From positions 1 to 33,528 of the IMG/VR virus record IMGVR_UViG_3300044613_002817: DNA of 33,528 bases; one strand, 5' to 3'. Source of the stretch: a virus. The notes beneath the pieces are model-generated. The model was not told the origin of the DNA. It saw only the letters and a program-made list of their open reading frames with translations, and did not search any database. Numbering within the stretch: the stretch's first letter is position 1; each line of letters opens with the position of its first letter. Made by a program: the position numbers and the translations under genes. Shown here in pieces: positions 21,009-28,827 of this stretch.

Positions 21009-21950
21009 ATGAGAATCCGAACAGTTAAGCCCGAATTTTTCACCCACGAAGGCATCTTTGAAGCCGAGCAATCTAGCGGCCTTCCCCTTCGCTTGGCGTT
21101 CATCGGGCTATGGTGCGCCGCAGATCGTGAAGGGCGTTTCCGGTGGCAACCGCGCCGCCTTGGAATCCAGATTCTGCCCTACGATGACTTGGACTTTTCA
21201 CGCGTGCTCGACGCGTTGACCACGCGTGGCTTTCTCGTGAAGTATCGCGTGAAAGGGGCGTCTTTTGGGTGCATTCCGAGCTTCATTCGGCACCAAGTCA
21301 TCAACAACAAGGAGTCAGACTCGGTTTTGCCGGACCCGAACGAAGAAACCTCCGAAAACATATCAAATCAGGCGGAAAACGACGCGTCGGCCACGCGTGA
21401 AGCACGCGTTGACCACGCGACAGCCACGCCACTTTTTCTAGATCAAGGGGAAGGGAAGGGAAGGGAAGGGAAAGGAAAGGAAGGAAACGCGGCTTCGCCG
21501 TGGCACGTTGCCCTTGGCTTGGAAATGCCGGAAGCACTCCGGACGGAACCTTGCATGGAAGCGGCAAGGCTATGGCTAAAATACAAGTCGGAACGTCGTG
21601 AAGGCTACAAGTCAATCGGGCTGAAGACGGCACTGACGCAATGGGCTACGGAATACACGCCGGCGACTTTCCCGGCTGCCGTCAATTCGTCTGTTGCTGC
21701 AAACTACGCCGGATTGTTCCCGTCCAAGTCGAATCACCAGTCGGCAGAAAAGGCCAAGCCAATGTGGCAACAGATCAAAGAACTCGAAGCCCGCATCGAC
21801 ACGCACCCCGGAAACTGGAACTGGCTGAAATACAATTCCAAGACGGCGACCAAAGAGCAAAAGGACGAATACCGGGCGCTACTGAAGCAGCTTGAGGCAA
21901 TGCAGGCCGGGCAGGAACCGCTGCCGATGGGTGAAGGGGATATTCCGTAA
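21009..21950 (+). CDS. Replication initiator (RepO/DnaD-like)
   Basis: The 313-residue product opens MRIRTVKPEFFTHEGIFEAE, the hallmark start of a large family of phage replication proteins. LRLAFIGLWCAADREGRFRW and LPYDDLDFSRVLDALTTRGF follow (about 28-75), a winged-helix DNA-binding domain. Residues about 115-165 are a low-complexity linker (..EGKGREGKGKEG..), followed by a helical C-terminal domain (about 170-240) that may bind the helicase. It lies directly upstream of DnaB, as lambda O lies before P. Tandem ACGCGT repeats occur in its coding sequence, so it probably carries the origin it recognises. Confidence 0.8.
   Translation: MRIRTVKPEFFTHEGIFEAEQSSGLPLRLAFIGLWCAADREGRFRWQPRRLGIQILPYDDLDFSRVLDALTTRGFLVKYRVKGASFGCIPSFIRHQVINNKESDSVLPDPNEETSENISNQAENDASATREARVDHATATPLFLDQGEGKGREGKGKEGNAASPWHVALGLEMPEALRTEPCMEAARLWLKYKSERREGYKSIGLKTALTQWATEYTPATFPAAVNSSVAANYAGLFPSKSNHQSAEKAKPMWQQIKELEARIDTHPGNWNWLKYNSKTATKEQKDEYRALLKQLEAMQAGQEPLPMGEGDIP
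21200..21227. repeat. Iteron cluster 1: three ACGCGT units, 11-bp period
   Basis: ACGCGT starts at 21200, 21211 and 21222, exactly 11 bases apart, in the winged-helix part of the initiator gene. The last two units plus spacer (ACGCGTTGACCACGCG, 21211-21226) are repeated exactly in cluster 2. Spacing of one helical turn places all units on the same face of the DNA. Confidence 0.6.
21382..21430. repeat. Iteron cluster 2: five ACGCG units, 11-bp period
   Basis: Units start at 21382, 21393, 21404, 21415 and 21426, each 11 bases apart: three ACGCGT, one ACGCGA, one ACGCC. The 16 bases 21404-21419 are identical to 21211-21226. The DNA encodes the linker of the initiator, where protein constraint is low, so the regularity is better explained by protein binding to the DNA. 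Confidence 0.7.
21382..21487. other. Candidate phage replication origin
   Basis: Iteron cluster 2 is followed by a short AT-rich stretch (actttttcta, 21431-21440) and then a 43-base all-purine tract of GGGAA-type repeats (21445-21487). Iterons followed by an easily melted or purine-rich segment, inside the initiator gene and before the helicase gene, is the arrangement of lambda ori in gene O. Function is inferred. Confidence 0.6.
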
Positions 21951-23281
21951 TGGACCTATCCCGCACAGACCGTCTGCCACCGCACTCCCTAGAAGCGGAG
22001 CAGGGTGTCCTAGGTTGTTGCCTCATTTCGCCGAATGAGTGCATCGGCCAGTCGGTTGAAGCGTTGAAGCGCGGGGAAGCGGAGTTTTACGACATGCGGC
22101 ATCAGACTTTGTATTCGCATTTGGTCGCAATGTGGGATGCTCAGCAGCCGATTGACCTCATTTCGTTTCAGCAACGGCTTAAAGACGCGGGACAACTGGA
22201 AGGAGTCGGCGGGTTGGCTTACCTGGCTGAATTGGACGGCAAGGTGCCATCATCCGCTAATCTCGGTTACTACCTCGGCATCCTCAAAGAGAAGTCCACG
22301 CTTCGTCACCTGCTCCAAGCGGCCGTTGGCATCGTCGGCAAGGTCTACGAAGCCAGCGGACCCATTGATGCCTTGGTTGACGAAGCGGAGCGTGAAATCC
22401 TAAAAGTCGGCGAGGACTCAGGGGCCGGCGAGATTGAGCTAACACAGAAGGAACACGTCCGCGCGGCGATAGATGCGATTCAGCAAAGGTTCGGCGGCCA
22501 GATGACCGGACTACCTACCGGAATCCGTTCACTCGATAAGCTCACCGGCGGATTGCAGCCAAGCGACATGATCGTCATCGGCGCCAGGCCTTCGTGCGGC
22601 AAGACATCGCTAGCCGTCCAAATCGGAATGGTCGCTGCGGAGGCTGGATGTGGTGTCGGCATCTTCTCGCTTGAAATGACGGCAAGCATGTTGAACCAGC
22701 GCGCGCTTGGAACCATTGCCCGCGTCAACGTCCAGAAAGGCCATTGGACCGAGGGAGACATGCGCGCAGTGTCAATCGCCGCCACTAAGCTCTCAAAACT
22801 CCCGCTCTACATCGATGACCGTTCCGGCCTCAAGATGGCTCAGATCAAAGCCAAGGCCCGGCGCTGGCATAAGAAGCACGGGATTCGGTTGCTCATCATT
22901 GATTACCTAACGCTGATTCGGCCAAGGCTGGACAAGGCTGACCGGCAAGCCTCCGTCGCTGAAATCTCCAATGACATCAAAGGGCTGGCTAAGGAGTTGA
23001 AAGTCCCCGTGATTGCGTTGGCTCAGTTGAACCGTGACATTGAAAAGGGTAAAGAGCGCAAGCCAACGCTGAGTGACCTAAGGGAGTCGGGGCAGATCGA
23101 ACAAGACGCCGACGTGATTTGTTTCCTCTACAAGGAAGACCCTAACCACGAACCGTCCGACGTGGTTGTGCAGGTCAACCTTCTAGTCGCCAAGCAACGT
23201 AACGGCGGGCTGGATGAGATACGTCTGAGCTTTCACCGTGAGACGACACGCTTTGAAGAAGGGTCACCGATTGAGGATTGA
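21950..23281 (+). CDS. dnaB: DnaB-type replicative DNA helicase
   Basis: The 443-residue product has the DnaB N-terminal domain opening LPPHSLEAEQGVLGCCLISP (about 9-28) and a linker. The RecA-like C-terminal domain has LPTGIRSLDKLTGGLQP (about 188-204), Walker A GARPSCGKT (about 211-219), IFSLEM, and Walker B IRLLIIDYLTLI (about 311-322). PVIALAQLNR then LRESGQIEQDADVI follow. Length is near that of E. coli DnaB. It would be loaded at the origin by the upstream initiator. ATG 21950 overlaps the previous stop by one base (TAATG). Confidence 0.93.
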   Translation: MDLSRTDRLPPHSLEAEQGVLGCCLISPNECIGQSVEALKRGEAEFYDMRHQTLYSHLVAMWDAQQPIDLISFQQRLKDAGQLEGVGGLAYLAELDGKVPSSANLGYYLGILKEKSTLRHLLQAAVGIVGKVYEASGPIDALVDEAEREILKVGEDSGAGEIELTQKEHVRAAIDAIQQRFGGQMTGLPTGIRSLDKLTGGLQPSDMIVIGARPSCGKTSLAVQIGMVAAEAGCGVGIFSLEMTASMLNQRALGTIARVNVQKGHWTEGDMRAVSIAATKLSKLPLYIDDRSGLKMAQIKAKARRWHKKHGIRLLIIDYLTLIRPRLDKADRQASVAEISNDIKGLAKELKVPVIALAQLNRDIEKGKERKPTLSDLRESGQIEQDADVICFLYKEDPNHEPSDVVVQVNLLVAKQRNGGLDEIRLSFHRETTRFEEGSPIED

Positions 23282-23284
23282 GAC

Positions 23285-23470
23285 ATGAAAGCCAAACCAA
23301 CCAAACAGCAACTCACCCGCATCAACGCACAGATTGAATCCCGCCGACGCTTCCGAGTTTGGTGGGGCGAACTCGTCCGCACTATTCCCGGCTACGGCTC
23401 GCCAGAGCATGAGTGCATCGCGTGGTCGGCTTGGGATGCGGGTGCGAATCAACACAAGGCAACCAAGTGA
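23285..23470 (+). CDS. Small hypothetical protein after DnaB
   Basis: The 61-residue product starts three bases after the DnaB stop. It is basic at the N terminus (QQLTRINAQIESRRRFRVWW) and has a PEHECIAWSAWDAG motif near 40-53 of a type common in small phage proteins. No function known. Its stop overlaps a following GTG (GTGA 23467-23470). Confidence 0.55.
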   Translation: MKAKPTKQQLTRINAQIESRRRFRVWWGELVRTIPGYGSPEHECIAWSAWDAGANQHKATK

Positions 23471-23553
23471 GCAAACAGGAAGGCCACGCAATCGCGCGGG
23501 AAGGGGGCGCCACGGGGGCGGATGGGGCGGATAGGATGAAGACAGCGAAATGA
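23467..23553 (+). CDS. Possible 28-residue coupled protein
   Basis: GTG 23467 overlaps the previous stop and opens 28 codons (MSKQEGHAIAREGGATGADG then ADRMKTAK) to TGA 23551-23553. A six-codon ATG frame (23550-23570) then overlaps both this stop and the HNH start, so a continuous chain of coupled frames runs to 23567. The chain may simply carry ribosomes to the nuclease gene. Confidence 0.3.
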   Translation: MSKQEGHAIAREGGATGADGADRMKTAK

Positions 23554-23566
23554 CATTGCAAAGGCA

Positions 23567-24328
23567 ATGAGCGCAAACCAAGACAGCAACGAGATACTGA
23601 AGCAGCCAAGGATTGAACACTGGCGCTGTGCAGTCTGCCTTTACAGGGTAGGGCTTGGGTGCGTCCGCATTGGCAGGATGCTCAGGAAGAACAAGGGGCA
23701 GGTTGCTAGATGGGTCCGGTTTGCTGGGGTCAGTGATGCAGCCCGGCAAAACGGAATCAGGGGCAATAACGCAATGCGGTTAAAGTGGGCGCAATCGGCA
23801 GACGCTATCGCTAAGCAGGCGCAGCAACGGCTTGACGATGCGTCAATGCTCAACAGTCGGAAGAAGAGCGGGAGGAAGTCGGTGGGCGATTTGCCGTTGT
23901 TTAAGGAAGCGGCAAAGCGTCGGAATGCTATCGCCTCCAAGAAACGATACGAAGCCAATGGTGAAGCGATATGGAAGCGGCAATACCAACGCATAAAAGC
24001 AAACCCGGCCGCGCGAATTAGGCGAACAACAAGGCACCGGCTGTGGAAGGTTCTGAAAGGGAATCCGAAGTCGGCGCGGAGCTTCGAGCTTGTTGGATGC
24101 AATCACCATGAGTTGAAAGCGCATCTTGAAGCCAAGTTCCTGCCGGGCATGACGTGGGATAACTACGGGGTGCATGGATGGCACATCGACCACATCGTTC
24201 CATGCGCAGCTTTCGACCTGTCAAAAGAGACTGAGCAGCGCAAGTGCTTCCACTTCACGAATCTCCAACCGCTTTGGGCCAAGGACAACCTTCGCAAGTC
24301 GGACAGTCTTGAGAATTTCAATAGATAA
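23567..24328 (+). CDS. HNH endonuclease (homing-type) with N-terminal HTH
   Basis: Residues about 18-55 contain a CAVC pair and an HTH-like region GCVRIGRMLRKNKGQVARWV. The C-terminal third (about 175-250) is an HNH domain: WHIDHIVPCAAFDLSK, then CFHFTNLQPLWAKDNLRKSD, with the HxxH-type pair, the FHFTNLQPLW segment and the final N..K typical of phage HNH nucleases. It is less GC3-rich than its neighbours, a sign of separate acquisition. It sits just before the terminase genes, so it could be a free-standing homing nuclease or a packaging-associated HNH protein. Confidence 0.82.
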   Translation: MSANQDSNEILKQPRIEHWRCAVCLYRVGLGCVRIGRMLRKNKGQVARWVRFAGVSDAARQNGIRGNNAMRLKWAQSADAIAKQAQQRLDDASMLNSRKKSGRKSVGDLPLFKEAAKRRNAIASKKRYEANGEAIWKRQYQRIKANPAARIRRTTRHRLWKVLKGNPKSARSFELVGCNHHELKAHLEAKFLPGMTWDNYGVHGWHIDHIVPCAAFDLSKETEQRKCFHFTNLQPLWAKDNLRKSDSLENFNR

Positions 24329-24396
24329 CTTTTAGATTTCCCCCTTTCCCCTTCGGGTGACGAAAGTGCAAACAGCATCCGTGACAGGCAAAAACA

Positions 24397-24864
24397 GTGA
24401 GAAACACAAGGAATAACGATAAAGCTCTGCCGGAATTTGCATCAATGCAAGCATGCTCCGGCGCAACTGGAATCCCGATGGATGTCCTGAAGGCTGCTAA
24501 GAAAGGCGGGTGCTCAGCCTTTCACGGGTCCGGCCGCGTTGACCTCGAAAAGCTCCTGCGATGGTTGTTTCGTTCCGGAGACGCTACGGAAACCAATACC
24601 GTTAACGATTGGGGAAAAGAGCTGAAGAAGTGGCAGGCCAAGCGCGCCAAGATTGAGCACGACCGCGAGGTGGGCGAACTGGTTGAGAAAGTCGCCGTGA
24701 TTGAGCAAGTCCGCGAGTTGAACGCCAAGGCCCGCGCCGTGCTTCAGCGGTTGCTAGAGGTTGAGCTTCCCGCCCGGTGCGCCGGCCAGGATGCCAAGGA
24801 GATTTTGCGACACAACAAGGCCGCGCTGGCAGAAGTGTGCGGCATACTTGGAAAGGCTGAATGA
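24397..24864 (+). CDS. Terminase small subunit
   Basis: The 155-residue product has an N-terminal winged-HTH-like region (SGATGIPMDVLKAAKKGG then GRVDLEKLLRWLF, about 20-58) and a long helical middle (ELKKWQAKRAKIEHDREVGE) for oligomerisation. A C-terminal helix follows. It directly precedes the large subunit with an ATGA overlap, which fits a Nu1-type small terminase that binds the packaging site. Start GTG 24397 is the longest; ATG 24445 is an alternative. The 68 bases upstream (24329-24396) hold no gene and could include the packaging site. Confidence 0.75.
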   Translation: MRNTRNNDKALPEFASMQACSGATGIPMDVLKAAKKGGCSAFHGSGRVDLEKLLRWLFRSGDATETNTVNDWGKELKKWQAKRAKIEHDREVGELVEKVAVIEQVRELNAKARAVLQRLLEVELPARCAGQDAKEILRHNKAALAEVCGILGKAE

Positions 24865-26648
24865 GCTTCACCCTCGCCCCCTACTTTGCCGAGGCATGGC
24901 AAATGCCTCCCGACGAGTCCATCCACCAATGGGCCGCGCGCAACGTCACCTTCGGTTCGTGGTCGCCGTATGAAGGGCGATTCAATCCAGAGTTGATGCC
25001 GTGGCTGATACGCCCGATGGAAGCCATGCGGCAAGACGACCTGTGGCGCATCGTCATCGTGGCGGCGGCTGCCGGCGGCAAGAGCACGCTGGCGGAGTTG
25101 TTCCTGTCGTGGCTCATTGCCCGCGCGCCGGGGCCGGTGGCGTGGAATGCGCCGACCGAGGAAGACGCGAAAGAGTTTTCCGAAACGCGCATCCAACGCT
25201 TCCTCGAAAGCTGTCCCGAGGTTGCCAAGTGGTTTCCTCAAAACCGGCACAAGAAACGCACGAACGCGATTCTGTTCCCGCACATGAGCCTGATCATTCA
25301 GGCCGCGAACGAAGGCAACGCTCAGATGAAGCACCTACGTTACCTCATCAATGACGAGACGTGGCTATGGAAGCCAGGTATTCTGACGCAGATGCACAAG
25401 CGCACCACGCGCTTTGCTCACAACCGCAAGGTCATTGATATTTCGACGGGATCACTCGACGGCGACGAGACGGACCAAGGGTGGAAAGACGGCACGCGCG
25501 AGGAATGGCAATTCCGCTGTGAAGCCTGCCACGGCCACCACGTTCCGCAATTCACCTTCGGCCGCAAGGACGCGCCCGGCGGTGTGAAGTGGTCGGCCGA
25601 CGCGCGGCGCAAAGATGGGTCGTGGGATTATCGCGTGGTCATCGGGACAACCGAATACGAATGCCCACACTGTCAGCGCCGCTACCAGCCGAACGACGCC
25701 AACGCAGTGATGTTGAACCGCCACGGCTGTTACTCCACACCAAGCCCCGACGCTAACCCCGGCGTCGCTTCGTTCTCCTGGTCGGCTATGGTTTCCGACT
25801 TCCGCATTCTCCCGCAGATCGCTGTTGAACTCCTGCAAGCGAAGGAGGCCATCCGCCGCGGGACGATGGAACTCATGCGCGAAGTCACGCAGAAGCGGTT
25901 TGCGAAAGCGTGGAAAGACGAACCCGCCAACGATGTCGTCGGCACCCGCGAGAGTGACTACAACATGGGCGACCCGTGGCCCGATGAAGTCGCGCGCTTC
26001 CTGACCGTTGACGTTCAACAGGCGCACTTTTGGGGAGTCATCCGCGCATGGGCAGCCGATGGCCGCTCGCGCTTGGTGTGGGCTGGACGGCTTGAAACGT
26101 GGGACGAAATCCGCGACTTGCAAAACCGCAATGCCATCCGCAGTGAGTTCGTCATCGTGGACTCAAGCGGGTTTACGGATCGCGTCTATTCCGCGTGCTG
26201 TCGCTGGGATTGGACCGCCATAAAAGGCGAGGAAGCGGCTGGAGGCTACCTGCTCAAAGTTGGCGAAGGTGAGGACGAAAAGAACGTCCGCGTTCCGGTG
26301 AAGGAAGCCAATGGCCGCGGCTATCCGCTCCGCCTTGAACCCGGCTCCGTGGTCACCAGTTGCGCGCTCTACCTCGTGAGCGAAGGCATGACCGCCGACA
26401 GCATGGACCTATTCCGCAGCGGCAAGGCGGAAGGCTGGACGATTGCCCGCGACACGCCCGACGATCACCGCCGGCAGATTGCCGCGCGCGTGCGGCGCAC
26501 CCGGCCGAATCCCAAGACGGGCCAGATGCAAACCGAATGGATCACCGTTGGCCGTGACGGCGAGCATCTGTGGGACTGCGAACGCTACCAAATCGCGGTT
26601 GCATGGCAGGCGGGTTTGATTGGTGTCAGTGAACAGGCAAAAGCATGA
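24861..26648 (+). CDS. terL: Terminase large subunit, GpA family
   Basis: The 595-residue product opens with a GpA-like WAARNVTFGSWSPYEGRF (about 24-41). The Walker A-like motif is AAAAGGKST (68-76), and Walker B is LRYLINDE near 159-166. A zinc-ribbon insertion follows (CEACHGHH, then CPHCQRRY). The nuclease domain has FLTVDVQQAHFWGV near 383-396, with a catalytic Asp, and FVIVDSSGFTD later. GpA terminases pump DNA into the procapsid through the portal and cut the concatemer, usually at cos sites. ATG 24861 overlaps the small-subunit stop. Confidence 0.93.
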   Translation: MSFTLAPYFAEAWQMPPDESIHQWAARNVTFGSWSPYEGRFNPELMPWLIRPMEAMRQDDLWRIVIVAAAAGGKSTLAELFLSWLIARAPGPVAWNAPTEEDAKEFSETRIQRFLESCPEVAKWFPQNRHKKRTNAILFPHMSLIIQAANEGNAQMKHLRYLINDETWLWKPGILTQMHKRTTRFAHNRKVIDISTGSLDGDETDQGWKDGTREEWQFRCEACHGHHVPQFTFGRKDAPGGVKWSADARRKDGSWDYRVVIGTTEYECPHCQRRYQPNDANAVMLNRHGCYSTPSPDANPGVASFSWSAMVSDFRILPQIAVELLQAKEAIRRGTMELMREVTQKRFAKAWKDEPANDVVGTRESDYNMGDPWPDEVARFLTVDVQQAHFWGVIRAWAADGRSRLVWAGRLETWDEIRDLQNRNAIRSEFVIVDSSGFTDRVYSACCRWDWTAIKGEEAAGGYLLKVGEGEDEKNVRVPVKEANGRGYPLRLEPGSVVTSCALYLVSEGMTADSMDLFRSGKAEGWTIARDTPDDHRRQIAARVRRTRPNPKTGQMQTEWITVGRDGEHLWDCERYQIAVAWQAGLIGVSEQAKA

Positions 26649-26836
26649 CCGAACTCCTAACATCCAAGGAACTAGCTGCCGCGCTCAAGCGGTCGCTTGA
26701 CTACGTTTACGCCATGCGCAAGGCCGGGTTCCCGATGCCGGGGAAACGGGCGACGCTGGCCGCGGCGTTGACATGGCTGGCGGACAATCCAAACCCGACG
26801 CGCAAGGCGAAGCCCACCAATCCCGCGAAATCGTGA
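26645..26836 (+). CDS. Small winged-HTH protein downstream of terminase
   Basis: The 63-residue product reads LLTSKELAAALKRSLDYVYA, then MRKAGFPMPG and AALTWLADNP. This is a MerR/excisionase-type winged helix as found in small terminase domains and Xis proteins. It starts by ATGA overlap with terL. It may assist packaging-site recognition, giving this phage two candidate DNA-recognition subunits, or regulate late genes. The 54 bases downstream contain the dyad at 26849-26881. Confidence 0.6.
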   Translation: MTELLTSKELAAALKRSLDYVYAMRKAGFPMPGKRATLAAALTWLADNPNPTRKAKPTNPAKS

Positions 26837-26848
26837 ACATTCGGCAAC

Positions 26849-26881
26849 GCGCGCATTGTATTACACGTGCAATGACCGCGC
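26849..26881. repeat. Dyad between terminase-side HTH gene and portal-side gene
   Basis: GCGCGCATTG 26849-26858 pairs with CAATG 26870-26874 and CGCGC 26877-26881, leaving a two-base bulge and an 11-base loop TATTACACGTG. It fills the only gap in this otherwise overlapping operon. Possible protein-binding site (cos/pac-like), translational control hairpin, or operator of the HTH protein. Confidence 0.45.
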
Positions 26882-26890
26882 AGTTGGTTC

Positions 26891-27304
26891 GTGGCAGCAA
26901 CCACAGCCTTCCGGCGTCTGTTCCTTCGTGGCCTCTACGCAGAGGCGACTAGGCTTGGCCTTGGCTTTGAAGCTGCTTTGACCGCGGCGGTCGGCGTCAA
27001 TTACGCCGCCACCAAGACCGGCAAGGTCATCATCGCCACCGGGGCCGCCGGGCGGACTGTTCAATTCATGCTCCCGTCTAGCGGTGGACTGACTCCGGTG
27101 GAGATTGGCGAACTCGTATCAGACTTGTTCGACCTCTTTGACACCTGCTCCACCGCCCTGATTTCCGCCGGCATCACGTCGCCGACTGACGCGCAAATCT
27201 TCACGGAGATGAAGTCGCGGTTACAACCCGTGACCGAATCCCGCACTGACTTCATCGGCCTCCGCCTTGGCCACGGCAAACCCGTCACAATCACCGAGGC
27301 ATGA
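26891..27304 (+). CDS. Head-region hypothetical protein (GTG start)
   Basis: The 137-residue product begins at GTG 26891, the only start after the in-frame stop at 26873. The N-terminal third is helical (TTAFRRLFLRGLYAEATRLG). Helices EIGELVSDLFDLFDTCS near 73-89 and DAQIFTEMKSRLQ near 102-114 follow. It lies where lambda places gpW between terminase and portal, but it is twice the size and I do not recognise it. A head-tail joining or packaging role is inference. Confidence 0.55.
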   Translation: MAATTAFRRLFLRGLYAEATRLGLGFEAALTAAVGVNYAATKTGKVIIATGAAGRTVQFMLPSSGGLTPVEIGELVSDLFDLFDTCSTALISAGITSPTDAQIFTEMKSRLQPVTESRTDFIGLRLGHGKPVTITEA

Positions 27305-28827
27305 ACCTACGCGCTCGCATGGCGGCAGCATGGGCGGTGATTACCAACCGCTACGAAGCGGGGCAGCGTTACGACGCGGCCCGAAGCGACGTGCCCGGCT
27401 TCGTCCGCGATGCGCGCTTCGATGCCGACCAAGCCACGCGGTTGGAAATCGTCCGCAAGGCCCGCTATTTCGAGCGCAACAGCGGCATCGTCAACCGGCT
27501 GGCCGACCTGTTTGAGCAGTTCACGGTTGGCGCCAACGGGCTGCAATTCATCCCGGCGAGTTCCGACGAGGAATGGAACACCCGCGCCCGCGATTGGTGG
27601 ACCGGTTGGGAGCGTGTCTGTGATATAGCCAGCCTGCACCCGTTCGGCTCCCTGCAAAGCCTCTGCGCCCGGCTGTGGTTCATTGACGGGGAAGTGTTCC
27701 TGCTCAAGACCTACGGCGAGGAAGTCACGGTCAATGGGCGAACCATTCGGCGTCCGCGGGTTCAACTAATCGAATCCCATCGCGTCGCTACGCCGGGCAA
27801 CATTGCGAAGGGCGTTACGGTCATTGACGGCATCGAGCTAAACGCCAAGGGCCGGCCCGTTGCGTATCACGTCCGCACTTCATTCGATGGCGACAAGTTC
27901 GAGCGCATCGAGGCGCCGAGCATTTTGCACATCTTCGAGCCTTCGCGCGCCGGACAATACCGCGGGCTACCGATGCTCTATCCGGTGCTTAACGACCTGC
28001 ACGACCTGGACGATCTCCAGATGTTGCAGATGCGCAAGAGCAAGGACGCCGCGGACATCACCAACGTCTTCAAGACCAAGACCGGCGAACTGCCGGCCAA
28101 CGGGCTGGAAACGCAACGGTTCACGATCAATCGGGCGACCAACGCGAACGTCGAGACACTGGAAACACGGACCGACTACATCCGCAAATCATCCGGCGGT
28201 GGCCGCACCATTGCCATCCGCACCGACGAGACGTTGGACCAACACCGCAGCGACACGCCCAGCATCGCGGACCAAGCGCATTGGGATTACGTCCTGAGCA
28301 AGATTTGCGCGGGGGTTGGTATCTCCAAGCTGCTGGTGATGCCGTTCAGCCTGCAAGGCACAGTCACGCGCGCCGACCTAGACACCGCGGCCGTATTCTT
28401 CCGCAGCCGCAGCGCTGTCTTGGCTTCCGCTTTCGAGAGCATCTATCGCTGGTGCATGGAGTGGGCAGTCTATTCCAACGCCAACAATCTCGGCGACCCG
28501 CCCGCTGATTTCCTTCGCGTCACCGTGCGCCCACCTCGCTCCGTCAACGTGGACGTGGGCCGCAACAGCGCCGCCGTGTTGCAGGAACTTTCCTCCGGCA
28601 TCCGAACCTTCGAGAGCGTATGCGGCGAGATGGGCGAAGACTGGCGCCAAGTGTTGGAAGAGAAGGCGAAGGAAGCGGCCTACATCAAATCACTGTCGGT
28701 CAAATACGACATCGACCCGTCGCAAATCAGCGTTGCGATTGTTGACCGGCCGGAACGCATCCAGACCGATAAGCCGATGTCGGCCAACCCGCCACCCGCG
28801 CAAACCACGGAACCCGTCCCAGCATGA
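27301..28827 (+). CDS. Portal protein, lambda family
   Basis: The 508-residue product shows the lambda gpB-type signature: RYFERNSGIVNRLADLFEQF near 55-74, WWTGWERVCDIASLHPFGSL near 99-118, LWFIDGEVFLLKTYGE, and IESHRVATPGN. HIFEPSRAGQYRGLPMLYPV and GVGISKLLVMPFSLQGT follow later. Twelve copies form the dodecameric ring through which DNA enters. The last ~30 residues are Pro/Thr-rich and disordered. Start and stop overlap neighbouring genes by ATGA. Confidence 0.92.
   Translation: MNLRARMAAAWAVITNRYEAGQRYDAARSDVPGFVRDARFDADQATRLEIVRKARYFERNSGIVNRLADLFEQFTVGANGLQFIPASSDEEWNTRARDWWTGWERVCDIASLHPFGSLQSLCARLWFIDGEVFLLKTYGEEVTVNGRTIRRPRVQLIESHRVATPGNIAKGVTVIDGIELNAKGRPVAYHVRTSFDGDKFERIEAPSILHIFEPSRAGQYRGLPMLYPVLNDLHDLDDLQMLQMRKSKDAADITNVFKTKTGELPANGLETQRFTINRATNANVETLETRTDYIRKSSGGGRTIAIRTDETLDQHRSDTPSIADQAHWDYVLSKICAGVGISKLLVMPFSLQGTVTRADLDTAAVFFRSRSAVLASAFESIYRWCMEWAVYSNANNLGDPPADFLRVTVRPPRSVNVDVGRNSAAVLQELSSGIRTFESVCGEMGEDWRQVLEEKAKEAAYIKSLSVKYDIDPSQISVAIVDRPERIQTDKPMSANPPPAQTTEPVPA

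Noticed and set aside
21445-21487. GGGAA repeat tract as a mere sequencing or simple-repeat artefact
   Set aside because: The frame stays open through it and encodes a plausible linker, and it sits beside regular iterons. Length errors in multiples of three cannot be excluded.
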